DNA of 64,000 bases. Source: Deltaproteobacteria bacterium. Its GTDB lineage: Bacteria > Myxococcota_A > UBA9042 > DTJE01. The notes under the pieces are model-generated. The model did not search any database, was not told the DNA's origin, and saw only the letters and a list, made by a program, of their open reading frames with translations. Location of the stretch: assembly GCA_029547805.1 (NCBI GenBank), contig JAKPOP010000023.1, forward strand, positions 18,028 through 82,027, given 5' to 3'. Below are positions 18,489 through 27,393 of the stretch, piece after piece (within the stretch, counting starts at the first letter, position 1; each line of letters begins with the position of its first letter). Position numbers and translations under genes: made by a program.

Positions 18489-19238
18489 ATGGCCCCTGCA
18501 CTGCCCTTTCTGGCACCTTTTTCCCCGGCGGTCCAGACCGTGGTCGAGTCGGTGCTGGCAGAAGTCCAGCATCCATCGCGGGTCGTGGCGGCGGTGGACG
18601 CCGACGGCACCCTCTGGCGCCACGACATTGGGGAGCACTTCCTCCAGTGGATCTCCGGGCGGCTCCCCGACTCGCCGGAGACGCCGCTGCTCCCCCCGGA
18701 GACCTGGGACCGCTATCTGGCCCTGCTATCGGAGGACCGCTGTCGGGCATACGCCTTCGCCGTGGAGGCGATGGAGGGGCTTCCGCTGTTGGAACTGCTC
18801 TATGCGGTGGACTACGTCGCGGCCCAATGGCGCCACTACCGCCCCCGGATGGCCCAGTTGCTCGAGGGACTGCGCGGTGCCGGCGTCGAGGTGGTGGTCG
18901 TCACGGCCACCTGGGAGACCCTGGTCCGCCACGCCCTGCTCCGGATGGAGGTCGATGCGCCGGTGCTGGGGATCGAGAGCGGGCACCGCTACCACGGGGG
19001 CGTGGGGGTCGTGCTGAACGGACAGGTGGAGCGGCCGGTGACCTGCATGGAGGGCAAGGTGGAGGCCCTTCAGAAGTACCTGGACTGCCGCCCGACGCTG
19101 GCCATCGGGGACAGCCTCGGGGACCTGCAGATGCTGGAGGCGGCGAGGCATCGGATCGTGGTGCGCCATCGCCGGGACCCGGTCAACGACCTGGCGCGCA
19201 TCGCCCGGGAGCGGGGCTGGCCCGTCGAGGTGTTCTAG
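18489..19238 (+). CDS. HAD-superfamily IB-like phosphatase (SerB-like)
   Basis: 249 residues. Motif I is AAVDADGTLWRHD, with the second Asp as general acid; motif II is VVVTATWE; motif III is in the GKVEAL segment; motif IV is AIGDSLGDLQML. The helical cap between motifs I and II (about residues 35-110) matches class IB enzymes that act on phosphoserine-like or small phosphorylated compounds. The ATG with TGGAGG six bases upstream is preferred over an in-frame ATG at 18444. Confidence 0.85.
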   Translation: MAPALPFLAPFSPAVQTVVESVLAEVQHPSRVVAAVDADGTLWRHDIGEHFLQWISGRLPDSPETPLLPPETWDRYLALLSEDRCRAYAFAVEAMEGLPLLELLYAVDYVAAQWRHYRPRMAQLLEGLRGAGVEVVVVTATWETLVRHALLRMEVDAPVLGIESGHRYHGGVGVVLNGQVERPVTCMEGKVEALQKYLDCRPTLAIGDSLGDLQMLEAARHRIVVRHRRDPVNDLARIARERGWPVEVF

Positions 19239-19602
19239 TTGGTCACGATGAAGCGTTGCGCCAGGCGTTCTCCCCATCCCTGCGCAGGGTCGAAGACATC
19301 CCGACTGTCTGGGGATCCATGTGAAGCCGTCGGTCGTGACGACTTCCCCGCCGCAAGTCGCACAGGCGAATGCCCTGAACGAGGCAACCCGACAACCTCT
19401 CGATGCCAGGACGCCTGGTTCGTGGACGGACGTTCCCGGTGGCGATCCGCGCGTGACTGACCGTCCATCCGACGGCCCATTCGCAGGTGACCAATCAGTG
19501 CGTCCGCCCGCTTGACAGTCACCGGGATTGGAGCGAATGACGCAGCGCACAAGGCGGCGTCAGAGAACGCACCTTGGGCCGCGACATGGGCGGAGGTGAC
19601 GC
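19239..19602. other. 364-base gap before the HlyD operon, no gene recognised
   Basis: Neither strand gives a protein I can support. A TTGACA hexamer at 19512-19517 is a possible -35 for the HlyD operon, with only a weak AATGAC -10 eighteen bases downstream. The base composition is slightly less extreme than in the flanking genes, which may mean old inserted or decayed sequence. Confidence 0.4.
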
Positions 19603-20586
19603 ATGGGCTGGCGGAGAACGGAGACGACGGTTGCCTGGGGAGCAGTCCTGGCCATGACGGTCGCACTGGCCTCCTGCGGCGGCCCCCGGGAGACGGCCTC
19701 CCTCGTTGTGATGGGCCTGATCGACGCCACGGAGATTGACGTGGCCTCAAAAGTCCCGGGTCGGGTGAAGGAACTGAAGGTCCGCGAGGGCGACCATGTC
19801 CAGGCGGGTGACACCCTGGCCGTGATCGAGAGTCTGGAGATCGACGCGAAGGTCCGCCAGGTCAGCGCGGCCATCGAGGCGGCCCAGGCCAGGCTGAAGA
19901 TGGCGCGCAAGGGTGCCCGCGACGAGGAGCGAGAGCAGGCGAAGAAGGCCCTGGACGCGGCACAGCATCAGGTCGATCTGGCCAAGAAGATGTACGACCG
20001 TATGAAGGCCCTTCTGGACCAGGGTTCGGTGCCCCAGGCGACCTACGACGACGTGGCCTTCAAATACGACGTGGCCAGGGACCAGTTGCAGATCGCGCAG
20101 GCGCGCTACGACATGGTCAAGAAAGGGGCGCGCGACGAGGAGATCGAAGCCCTGGAGGCGCTGGTGCGGCAGGCGGAGGGCACGCTGGACGAGGTCAGGG
20201 CCTACGAGGCCGAGACCGATCAGAAGGCCCCCATCACTGGCGAGGTCACGAAGGTCATGGTGCATGCTGGCGAGCTGGCTGCGACGGGCTATCCGATCGT
20301 GACGCTGGTCGACCTGACTGATATCTGGGCGACGTTTGCGGTGCGCGAGGACCTGTTGAAAAGGCTGCCGATGGGTGCCAGACTGACCGCCGAGGTACCC
20401 GCTCTGGGAAAGACGGTCGAATTCCAGGTCTTCAACATCTCGGCACTGGGTGACTTTGCGACGTGGCGGGCCACCTCCGAGAAGAACTCATTCGACCTGA
20501 AGAGCTTCGAGGTAAAGGCCCGGCCCGTGACACCGGTGGAGGGGCTGCGGCCCGGCATGACGGTCCGCTGGCGCGTGACTGACTGA
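19603..20586 (+). CDS. HlyD/EmrA-family membrane fusion (adaptor) lipoprotein
   Basis: 327 residues with a lipoprotein signal (AMTVALASC, Cys25). The first half of a biotinyl-lipoyl domain follows (IDVASKVPGRVKELKVREGDHV shape), then a long alpha-hairpin (about residues 80-205, Ala/Lys/Glu-rich), the second lipoyl half (APITGEVTKVMVHAGE) and a beta-barrel domain. Such adaptors bridge an inner-membrane transporter to an outer-membrane channel in efflux or type I-like secretion. Strong GGAGGTGACGC ribosome site. First gene of a three-gene operon with two ABC-2 permeases; no TolC homologue is nearby. Confidence 0.9.
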   Translation: MGWRRTETTVAWGAVLAMTVALASCGGPRETASLVVMGLIDATEIDVASKVPGRVKELKVREGDHVQAGDTLAVIESLEIDAKVRQVSAAIEAAQARLKMARKGARDEEREQAKKALDAAQHQVDLAKKMYDRMKALLDQGSVPQATYDDVAFKYDVARDQLQIAQARYDMVKKGARDEEIEALEALVRQAEGTLDEVRAYEAETDQKAPITGEVTKVMVHAGELAATGYPIVTLVDLTDIWATFAVREDLLKRLPMGARLTAEVPALGKTVEFQVFNISALGDFATWRATSEKNSFDLKSFEVKARPVTPVEGLRPGMTVRWRVTD

Positions 20587-20634
20587 TCCCGCAGGACGCC
20601 GACCGGACGGCGACCCGTTCCCCGGGAGAGACCG

Positions 20635-21858
20635 ATGCCCGAACTCGCACCTGATGACGGCCCGGCCAAGCGCCACTGCCTGATGCGGGACTTCGCGCGC
20701 GGGTTCGGCGACCAGGCCCTCCGTTTCGTCCGGATTCCGCGGATGGCGATCCTCCTCGTGATGCTCCTGGCCCTGTCGTGGCTGGGGATGGACATCTACC
20801 GCAGCCTGGTCCTGACGGACATCCCGGTGGCCGTCCTGGACCTGGACAACTCGCACATCAGCCGCACCCTCCGCGAGTACCTGTCGTCCGCCCGGGAGTT
20901 GCGGGTGACCGCGAAGCCCCCGCAGTCGGTGGAAGAGGCGCAGGGGATGCTGACGCGGGGCGACGTGGCGGCCATCCTCGTGATCCCCGACGACCTCTCG
21001 ACGGACCTCAAGCATGGGCGGCGGCCCCGGGTCCTGCTGGCGGTCGACGGCAGCAACATCGTCATCGGGAAGAACGTCTACAAGGCGATGGCGAAGGCCG
21101 TGGGGACGGTCGCGGCCGGTGTGCAGATCACCTACGTGACCAGACTGGGCGAGCCCAAGGACCTCGCGATGGGCCGGGTGGTGCCGGTGGTGATCGAGGA
21201 GCAGTTCGCCTTCAATCCCGGCACCAACTATGCCATCTACGTCGGGGCGCCTCTGTTGTTCTTCCTGCTGCACGTCTTCATCCTGCTGTGCACCCTGACG
21301 GTTCTGATCCCGGAGGCTTCCGGTGTTCCGGCGCCCCCAGGAGGCGAGCCGAAGGCCTCCATCGCGGGCCGCCTGCTGATGATCGCCCTGTTGTGCCTGG
21401 GCCTGGGGCTGATGCAGATCTACGCCTATCTGCCCCACATCGAGGTCGTCGCGCAAAGTGCCTTCCCCCTCGTTCTGGCCATGCTGGCGGCCATGGTGGT
21501 CCTGGACATGCTGATGGCGGGTGCGTGCCTGATGGTGCTGCCCACATCGGTCAGTTCGATGCAGGCCGCGATCGTGCTGGGGATGTTGTCGCTGATGTTC
21601 AGCGGGGCAACCTGGCCGACCGACATGTTCCCGCACGCCCTGCAAACGGTGGGTTCCGTGATGCCGCTGACGCCGTTCCTGAAGGCATCGCAGGTGTTCC
21701 TCAACTACCCGGTCGCCTGGGACGACATGTCGGGATACGTCGCGGACTTCGGTCGGCAGGCTGCGGTCCTGGGAGGTGTCATCATGGTGGCTGCTCCCGT
21801 GCGCCATCTGACGCGCGGCTTGCGCGATCGCCTGTTCCGGCGAGGGAGGCCCACATGA
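20635..21858 (+). CDS. ABC-2 type transporter permease (YhhJ/YbhS-like)
   Basis: 407 residues. One N-terminal helix (MAILLVMLLALSWLGMDIY) is followed by a large periplasmic domain with ALSR-like VAVLDLDNSHISRTLREYL and ILVIPDDLSTDLKHGR patterns, then five C-terminal helices including PTSVSSMQAAIVLGMLSLMFSG. This is the ABC2_membrane_3 architecture of permeases that work with HlyD adaptors. Start has GGGAGAG upstream. The stop overlaps the next start (ATGA). No Walker motifs are present. Confidence 0.88.
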   Translation: MPELAPDDGPAKRHCLMRDFARGFGDQALRFVRIPRMAILLVMLLALSWLGMDIYRSLVLTDIPVAVLDLDNSHISRTLREYLSSARELRVTAKPPQSVEEAQGMLTRGDVAAILVIPDDLSTDLKHGRRPRVLLAVDGSNIVIGKNVYKAMAKAVGTVAAGVQITYVTRLGEPKDLAMGRVVPVVIEEQFAFNPGTNYAIYVGAPLLFFLLHVFILLCTLTVLIPEASGVPAPPGGEPKASIAGRLLMIALLCLGLGLMQIYAYLPHIEVVAQSAFPLVLAMLAAMVVLDMLMAGACLMVLPTSVSSMQAAIVLGMLSLMFSGATWPTDMFPHALQTVGSVMPLTPFLKASQVFLNYPVAWDDMSGYVADFGRQAAVLGGVIMVAAPVRHLTRGLRDRLFRRGRPT

Positions 21859-23015
21859 TCGGGCGCCCGCTGCTGCGCGCCATCGTGGATGAGTGGCGCT
21901 TCCTGGCGGGGCGCGGGCGATCGACCCTCATCGTCCTGCTGGGGATCCCGTTCTTCTACCCGGTCGTCATCGCGTGGCTGTACGCGGAGAACCAGCCCGT
22001 GGAGCGTCCGATCCTGGTCGTGGACGACGACAACTCCGCCCTGTCGAGACGGCTCGTGACGGATCTGGAGGCCACGCACGAACTGCGGATTGTCGGCCGA
22101 CCCGCCACGGCGGAGGAGGGATTCCACCGGATCCTGCAAGGCGACGCCGAGGCGGTGGTGTGGATCCCGCCGGACCTCGCCACGGACGTAAAGCAGGGGC
22201 GACAGGGCCATGTCAAGGTATGGGTCAACGCAGGGAACATGCTGACCTACTCGGTGGCCTACGCTGCGATCAGCAATGTCATGCAGCACCTCACCGAGGA
22301 CCTCGACGTACGCTACTTCGTCGAGAAGGGCATCCCCAGGGACGCTGCAACGAACCGGGTCATGCCGATCCTGCGGGACGATCGCATCCTGTTTCGCCCG
22401 GACCTCTCCTACGGAAGTTATCTGGTCCCCGGGGTCATGATGGTGGTCTTGCAGCAGCTCATCCTGGTCGCGCTGGCCTTCTCGTGCGGCATGGCCCGTG
22501 AGTTCCATCTGACGTGGCCTGGAACGGAGGCAGCGACGGCCTGGGGCAAGGTCTTCGGCCAGTTCCCGGTCTATATGCTTGGCGCGGCGTTCCTGGCGCT
22601 GTTCCTGTTCCCCCTCTGCGGCTGGCCCGATGCCCGACCTGGCGCGCTGCTGGTGGTCATGACGGCCTTCCTGGTTGCGATGGTCCCGGTAGCGGTCCTG
22701 GTGGCTGGTCCGGCGCGCGACCGCTACTACGCATTCCTGATGCTGATGCTGCTGTCGTCGCCGATCTTCATGGCCAGTGGCTACGCGTGGCCCATGAACC
22801 ATTTGCCGACGTACATCCAGGTACTGACCCTGGCCATCCCGCTGCGTCCGGCGTTGTCGGCGATGCAACTGGTCTCGGTGAAGGGTTGCAGCCTGGGCGA
22901 GGTCGCGCCGCAATTGCTGCACCTGGGGGCTCTGGCGGTCGGCTGGACGCTGGTCACCCTGGTCTTCCAGTGGCTGGCCGCGCGCTTCCGGGGGGGGCGG
23001 GCGAGCCTCGGCTGA
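21855..23015 (+). CDS. ABC-2 type transporter permease, second paralogue
   Basis: 386 residues with the same layout as its neighbour: one helix (LIVLLGIPFFYPVVIAWLY), a periplasmic domain (ILVVDDDNSALSRRLVTDLE and AVVWIPPDLATDVKQGRQG), then five helices with FMASGYAWPMNHLPT before the last ones. The shared pattern indicates the two permeases are duplicated paralogues forming a heterodimer. A dedicated ATPase is missing from the operon, so either one is supplied from elsewhere or the unit is incomplete. Confidence 0.88.
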   Translation: MIGRPLLRAIVDEWRFLAGRGRSTLIVLLGIPFFYPVVIAWLYAENQPVERPILVVDDDNSALSRRLVTDLEATHELRIVGRPATAEEGFHRILQGDAEAVVWIPPDLATDVKQGRQGHVKVWVNAGNMLTYSVAYAAISNVMQHLTEDLDVRYFVEKGIPRDAATNRVMPILRDDRILFRPDLSYGSYLVPGVMMVVLQQLILVALAFSCGMAREFHLTWPGTEAATAWGKVFGQFPVYMLGAAFLALFLFPLCGWPDARPGALLVVMTAFLVAMVPVAVLVAGPARDRYYAFLMLMLLSSPIFMASGYAWPMNHLPTYIQVLTLAIPLRPALSAMQLVSVKGCSLGEVAPQLLHLGALAVGWTLVTLVFQWLAARFRGGRASLG

Positions 23016-23208
23016 CGTCCCGCCAACGCGTCGCTGGAGGCCTTGCCTCCACGCCATCGCCAACTCCTGCCTCCAGTCGATGCCCAATGCGTCTGCCATC
23101 CACCCGGTCTTTCCCGTCGCGGATCGAGACCAGACACCATGGTTGGAGATCCTTGAGGGGAGGCTGGGACGACGGTCAGTGGGTTGGAGGCAACGACTGG
23201 TGATGGGT

Positions 23209-24543
23209 TCAGCGGCCCTTGGGACGGGCGTTCCAGAGGCCGGCCATCAGGGTGGCGGGGACCAGGGAGAGGGCAGCCAGCAGGGCGAAGATCACGGTCC
23301 ACTGGGTCATCGGCAGGAAGGAGGGCCAGGACCCGGCGGAATCGGCGATCCACCGAGGGGCCTGGTCCCGGAGCCACCCGACCCCGGCGCCGGAGAAGAT
23401 CGACCCGGCGGCCCCCAGGGCCATTGTGAAGCCTGTTGCGGCGGCGGTGGCCGCAGGGTCCACGTCGGCGGTGGCGGCCCCGCTCATGAGCATGTCGGGT
23501 CCGTAGATCAGGAAGCCGGCGAGGCCCAGCATGGCGGTGGCCTCGACCCACTGTCCCTTCGGCACGAAGAGGAAGCCGCCGCAGACGAGGGCCAGGGCAT
23601 AGAGGCTGATCGCGCACACCGGCGCCCGGCGCCCGCCGAAGAGGCGGTCCGAGAACCACCCGGCAGAAACGGCACCGACGGCCCCGATCAGGGGCAGGGC
23701 CACGGCGGTGAAGGCGCTGCCCTTGATGCTGCGGCCGTGGAAATCGTTCATGTAGGTGACGGCCCAGTTCATGAAGGCGTAGCGGACGCCGTTGGCGCAG
23801 AAGAAGGCGACCCCGAGCACCCAGAGCATCCGGTTGGTCAGGGTCAGTCGGAGGATCTCCCAGGAGGAACGGGCGACGACCGGAGCGACGTGGGTCCCGG
23901 ACGGTGCGGAGGTGGTCGCCGGGAGGTCGTCCCGGATCGTGCCGAGCCCCACCTCCTCGGGACCATCCCGGAGGCCGAACCAGAAGGCCACGGCCACCGG
24001 GGCGAGGATCATCGCCGGGACCGAGAAGGCGGCCCGCCATCCCATCGACTCGCAGAGGACGCCGGCCAGCAGCCAGGCCAGCACGTTGCCGACCTGGTAG
24101 CAGGTGCTGATGAGGCCGACCACGAGTCCCCGTCGCTCGGTGCGGGTCCAGTTGGTGATGGTCTTGACGACGAGGGACCACCCGGCAGACTGGGCCAGGC
24201 CGTTGAGGCCCCAGAGGGCAAGCATCATCGGGTAGGAGGTGGCGAGGGAGAAACCGAGATTGGCGGAGACGATCAGGATCATCGCGATGGTCATCAGCCG
24301 ACGTCCGCCCAGGCGTTCCCCGACCTGGCCGTTCAGGAACTGGCCGATGGCGTAGATGGCGGCATAGACCGAGGGGATCATGCCGACCTGGGCCGCGGTC
24401 CAGTCGGGGAACTCCTTCAGGATCAGGGGCTGTGCCACGGCGAAGTTGAGGCGGCAGAGGTAGTAGGAGGCGTAGGCGCCCCAGAGGAGGGCGAAGGTCT
24501 GATACTGCCAGCGGCGCAGCGTCGAGGCATCCGGTTGGGCCAT
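23209..24543 (-). CDS. MFS transporter of the organophosphate:phosphate antiporter type
   Basis: 444 residues and 12 predicted helices. The N-terminal ASYYLCRLNFAVAQPLI segment, VYAAIYAIGQFLNGQVGERLGGRR between helices 2 and 3, and FMNWAVTYMNDFHG match the OPA subfamily (GlpT, UhpT, UhpC), which exchange sugar phosphates or glycerol 3-phosphate for phosphate. UhpC-like members instead sense. The ATG giving MAQPDAST is preferred; an upstream reading adds a Pro-rich stretch without features. It is divergent from an FGGY kinase gene, and between them lies a large inverted-repeat structure. Confidence 0.86.
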   Translation of the reverse strand: MAQPDASTLRRWQYQTFALLWGAYASYYLCRLNFAVAQPLILKEFPDWTAAQVGMIPSVYAAIYAIGQFLNGQVGERLGGRRLMTIAMILIVSANLGFSLATSYPMMLALWGLNGLAQSAGWSLVVKTITNWTRTERRGLVVGLISTCYQVGNVLAWLLAGVLCESMGWRAAFSVPAMILAPVAVAFWFGLRDGPEEVGLGTIRDDLPATTSAPSGTHVAPVVARSSWEILRLTLTNRMLWVLGVAFFCANGVRYAFMNWAVTYMNDFHGRSIKGSAFTAVALPLIGAVGAVSAGWFSDRLFGGRRAPVCAISLYALALVCGGFLFVPKGQWVEATAMLGLAGFLIYGPDMLMSGAATADVDPAATAAATGFTMALGAAGSIFSGAGVGWLRDQAPRWIADSAGSWPSFLPMTQWTVIFALLAALSLVPATLMAGLWNARPKGR

Positions 24544-24675
24544 CGGGGGTTGCTCCGTCAGGGTCCCGGCAGGGGCCGGGCCTGGACTTCCTAGCATTGC
24601 CGTCGTTTCCCGGCAAGGCGGATTTCTGCAGACCGATCGTCCGCGGCCGCCAGGAGGATGCGGGGCGACGGGGGC

Positions 24676-24827
24676 GGGGGAGCGGGACGGGCCCTCCGGA
24701 CTCGACGTCGCCCCGGGGGCGCTGCCCCCGGGACGCGTCTGCACCTCGGCGCGCGCGAGGGCATCGATGGCCCCCGCAAGGGCGCGCGCGCCTCCGGAGC
24801 GTCCTCCGGGGCCCGCCCCGCTCCCCC
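24676..24827 (-). ncRNA. Strongly structured inverted-repeat element upstream of the OPA transporter (possible leader RNA)
   Basis: Within the 479-base gap 24544-25022, arms of 19 bases at 24676-24694 and 24809-24827 are complementary at 18 positions. The one mismatch is A-C on the plus strand but G-U on the minus strand, so the pairing is complete only in minus-strand RNA. Inside lie a perfect 9-bp hairpin (24712-24720 with 24724-24732, loop of three) and a perfect 10-bp stem (24748-24757 with 24783-24792), giving a three-way-junction shape. It lies about 130 bases upstream of the transporter start on the transporter strand. It has no T-tract, so it is not an intrinsic terminator. A cis-acting leader or a small RNA are both possible; the family is unknown to me. 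Confidence 0.4.
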
Positions 24828-25022
24828 GGCGGGGCGTTGGATGCTTTGGTCAGCACGTCCTTTGGTCCCGGCGCCAGGAAACCCAGCCAAAACTGGGATG
24901 GCCGACGGATGGGCTTCCGGTGCTGCACCGACCGGGTCCCTTGAGAAAAAACGGCCTGAGCGGGATGCGGACCAGAGACCCCCGGTGTATGCTCCGAGGG
25001 ACGACCCGGCGGAGGAGCGGGG

Positions 25023-26576
25023 ATGGGCGACCTGGTGCTGGCCATCGACGTGGGGACCCAGAGCAGCCGGGCCCTGGCCTTCGACGCCCGGGGAGACCTC
25101 GTGGACAAGGCCCGGGTGCCCTACCAGCCTCCCTATCTCTCTCCACGCCCGGGATGGGCCGAACGGGACCCGGAGGCCTTCTGGGAGGACCTGGGGACGG
25201 CCTGCCGGACCCTCTTCGCCCAGGGCCGGGTCACGCCGGATCGGGTGGCCGCCGTGTGCCTGACCTTCCAGCGGAACACGGTGATCCACCTGGGTGACGA
25301 CGATCGGCCCTTGCGACCGGCCATCGTCTGGCTCGACCAGCGACGATGCTCTCGCCCCCCTGCCCTGCCCCTCCACTGGCGGCTGGCCTTCCGGATGGCC
25401 GGCGCCACGACGACCGTCCAGGCCTTCCAGGCCGAGTCGGAGGCCAACTGGGTCGCGGAGCACGAGCCGGAGGTCCACCGGCGCACCCGGCGCCTGGTGT
25501 TCCTGTCGGGCTACCTGACCCTCCGGATGACGGGAGAGTTCGCCGACTCTCTGGCCTGCCAGGTTGGCTACCTCCCCTTCGACTTCAAGAGGCAGGCCTG
25601 GGCCGATGCCCTGGACTGGAAATGGGCGGCCCTGGCCATCCGCCGGGACCAGTTGCCGTCCCTGGTCCCCCCGGGCCGGCCCCTGGGGAGCGTCACGGCA
25701 TCGGCGTCGGCCCACACGGGCATTCCGGCAGGGATTCCCGTGATCTCGGGAGGATCGGACAAGGCGTGCGAGGTGCTGGGGTGCGGCTGTCTGGCCCCGC
25801 ACCAGGGCTGCATCGGCTATGGGACGACCGCCACGCTGAACATCGACTCGCCACGCTACGTGGAGCCGGTCCGGCTGGTCCCGCCCTACCCGAGCGCCCA
25901 GCCGGGGCACTACAACCTGGAATACCAGATATTCCGGGGGTTCTGGATGGTGACCTGGTTCAAGGAGCAGTTCGCCCAGATCGAGGGACAGCGCGCCGCG
26001 GAGCGGGGCATCGCCGCCGAGGCGCTGCTGGAGGAGGAGGCCCGGGAGGTCCCCGCCGGCTCCCTGGGCCTGGTCCTGCAGCCGTTCTGGACGCCGGGCG
26101 TGCGCCATCCGGGACCCGAGGGCAAGGGGGCGATCATCGGCTTCGGCGCCGCCCACCGGAAGCCCCACATGTACCGGGCGTTGCTGGAGGGCCTGGCCTA
26201 CGAACTGCGAAGCGGCCGGGAACGCATCGAGGCCCGCACCGGCGTGCCGATCACGGAGGTGACCGTCTGCGGCGGGGGGTCCCGGAGCGACCTGGCCCTG
26301 CAGATCGTGGCGGACGTCTTCCGCCTGCCAGCCCGGAGGCCCGCCCACGACGAGGCCTCGGGCCTGGGCGCGGCGGTGCTGGGTGCCTGGGGCGTCGGCC
26401 TGCACCCCGACCTGGCGGCGGCGGTGGCGGCAATGACCCGGCCCGGCGCCCGGTTCGAGCCCGTCCCGGATCACGCGGCCCGGTACGACGACCTCTACCG
26501 GGAGGTCTATGCCCCGCTCTACGGACGGCTCCGCCCGCTCTACCGGGCCATCCGGCGCATCACGGGCTACCCTTGA
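25023..26576 (+). CDS. FGGY-family carbohydrate kinase
   Basis: 517 residues with the two actin-like domains of FGGY kinases. AIDVGTQSSRALAFDARG at the start is the phosphate-binding loop, IVWLDQRR carries the family Trp-Asp-Arg, SGGSDKACE and GYGTTATLN are the central ATPase motifs, and VCGGGSRSDLALQIVADV is the adenosine site. The enzyme phosphorylates a sugar or polyol with ATP in the cytosol; the substrate is not determined, with xylulose, glycerol or erythritol types all possible. GGAGGAG precedes the ATG. The 3' end overlaps the convergent PEBP gene by 17 bases. Confidence 0.88.
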   Translation: MGDLVLAIDVGTQSSRALAFDARGDLVDKARVPYQPPYLSPRPGWAERDPEAFWEDLGTACRTLFAQGRVTPDRVAAVCLTFQRNTVIHLGDDDRPLRPAIVWLDQRRCSRPPALPLHWRLAFRMAGATTTVQAFQAESEANWVAEHEPEVHRRTRRLVFLSGYLTLRMTGEFADSLACQVGYLPFDFKRQAWADALDWKWAALAIRRDQLPSLVPPGRPLGSVTASASAHTGIPAGIPVISGGSDKACEVLGCGCLAPHQGCIGYGTTATLNIDSPRYVEPVRLVPPYPSAQPGHYNLEYQIFRGFWMVTWFKEQFAQIEGQRAAERGIAAEALLEEEAREVPAGSLGLVLQPFWTPGVRHPGPEGKGAIIGFGAAHRKPHMYRALLEGLAYELRSGRERIEARTGVPITEVTVCGGGSRSDLALQIVADVFRLPARRPAHDEASGLGAAVLGAWGVGLHPDLAAAVAAMTRPGARFEPVPDHAARYDDLYREVYAPLYGRLRPLYRAIRRITGYP

Positions 26577-27132
26577 CCTGCTTCTGGTAGGTCCCGATCA
26601 GCACGGCCTCGGCAATCACGGCCCCCCGCATCGCCTCCTCCACCTGGGCCCGAGTGGGGTTCCGGAGGTCCGGCAGCACGCGATCCAACGCGAAGAGGCG
26701 GAAGTGGTACCGGTGCCGTCCGATCGGCGGGCAAGGACCGCCCCAGCCGACCCGGTTCCAGTCGTTGACCCCCTGGGCCGTGCCCGGTGGCAGGTCCGAT
26801 GCGGATCGGACCGCCTCGGGAAGGCCCGTGGCATCGGGCGGCAGGTTGTACAGCACCCAGTGGACCCAGGTCCGGGTCGGCGCCGCCGGGTCCGGGGCAT
26901 CGGGGTCATCGACGATCAGCACCAGGGACCTGGCCCGGGACGGGACCCCGGTCCAGGCCAGGGCCGGCGAGACGTCCTCGCCCTCGCAGGTGTAGCGGGC
27001 GGGGATGGGGCCGTTGGCCTCGAAGGACGGCGAGGTCACTCGCATCGTCGATACCGGCCCCGCCTCGCCGCTACCGGAAGCGCAGGCCAGCCCGATCAGG
27101 GCCGGCCCCAGGACCCACCGATGGCATCCCAT
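26560..27132 (-). CDS. YbhB/YbcL-family (PEBP, Raf kinase inhibitor-like) lipoprotein
   Basis: 190 residues with signal GPALIGLAC, where Cys is a plausible lipid anchor. The PEBP fold is shown by SPALAWTGVPSRARSLVLIVDDPDAP, WVHWVLYNLPPDATGLPE and GPCPPIGRHRYHFRLFALD, which form the small-anion-binding pocket. The bacterial proteins bind phosphate- or acetate-like ligands, and their role is not well defined. ATG chosen with GGGAGG six bases upstream; a TTG immediately before it is the alternative. It overlaps the kinase gene at the 3' ends. Confidence 0.88.
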   Translation of the reverse strand: MGCHRWVLGPALIGLACASGSGEAGPVSTMRVTSPSFEANGPIPARYTCEGEDVSPALAWTGVPSRARSLVLIVDDPDAPDPAAPTRTWVHWVLYNLPPDATGLPEAVRSASDLPPGTAQGVNDWNRVGWGGPCPPIGRHRYHFRLFALDRVLPDLRNPTRAQVEEAMRGAVIAEAVLIGTYQKQVKGSP

Positions 27133-27174
27133 CAACGACCTCCCGGACTGTCGATCCGTGTTCCCCGTACCCCG

Positions 27175-27333
27175 TCAGCGCCTCAGGAAGCCCTTGCCGC
27201 AGCCGGGGCAGCGCTTGCCCTCGTGCCCGTGGGAACTGCACCACCAGCGGCGGCAATGGTCGCACTGGAAGAAGATCTTGCCGCTCCGGTCGGTGTTCTT
27301 GCAGCCGCTCGCCTCGCACTGGATCGTGGCCAT
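27175..27333 (-). CDS. Small zinc-ribbon/zinc-finger protein
   Basis: 52 residues: CEASGCK, then FFQCDHCRRWWCSSH, then KRCPGCGKGF. Eight cysteines and two histidines can hold two zinc ions. The Trp-Trp-Cys and the first Cys-x4-Cys layout resemble AN1-like or small treble-clef fingers. Such proteins may bind nucleic acid or another protein; I do not know a characterised homologue. An ideal AGGAGGG ribosome site is present, and a TTGACA promoter lies 35-60 bases upstream, so it is an independently expressed tiny gene. Confidence 0.75.
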   Translation of the reverse strand: MATIQCEASGCKNTDRSGKIFFQCDHCRRWWCSSHGHEGKRCPGCGKGFLRR

Positions 27334-27364
27334 GGGCCCTCCTGTGGTGATGAAGAACGAGGTC

Positions 27365-27393
27365 ATTTTCTTCCAGGGTCTTCTCCGTGTCAA
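27365..27393 (-). promoter_or_regulatory. Sigma70-type promoter for the small zinc-ribbon gene
   Basis: On the minus strand, TTGACA (27388-27393) and GAAAAT (27365-27370) are separated by 17 bases, 32 bases upstream of the ATG. Confidence 0.55.

Noticed and set aside
19235..19750. Minus-strand frame with Cys pairs and a plausible-looking C-terminus in the gap before the HlyD operon
   Set aside because: No start signal, overlaps the HlyD start and its own promoter region, and no family similarity recognised.
24705..24740. CCCGGGGGC/GCCCCCGGG hairpin as an intrinsic terminator
   Set aside because: No T-tract follows on either strand, and it is nested in a larger paired element.
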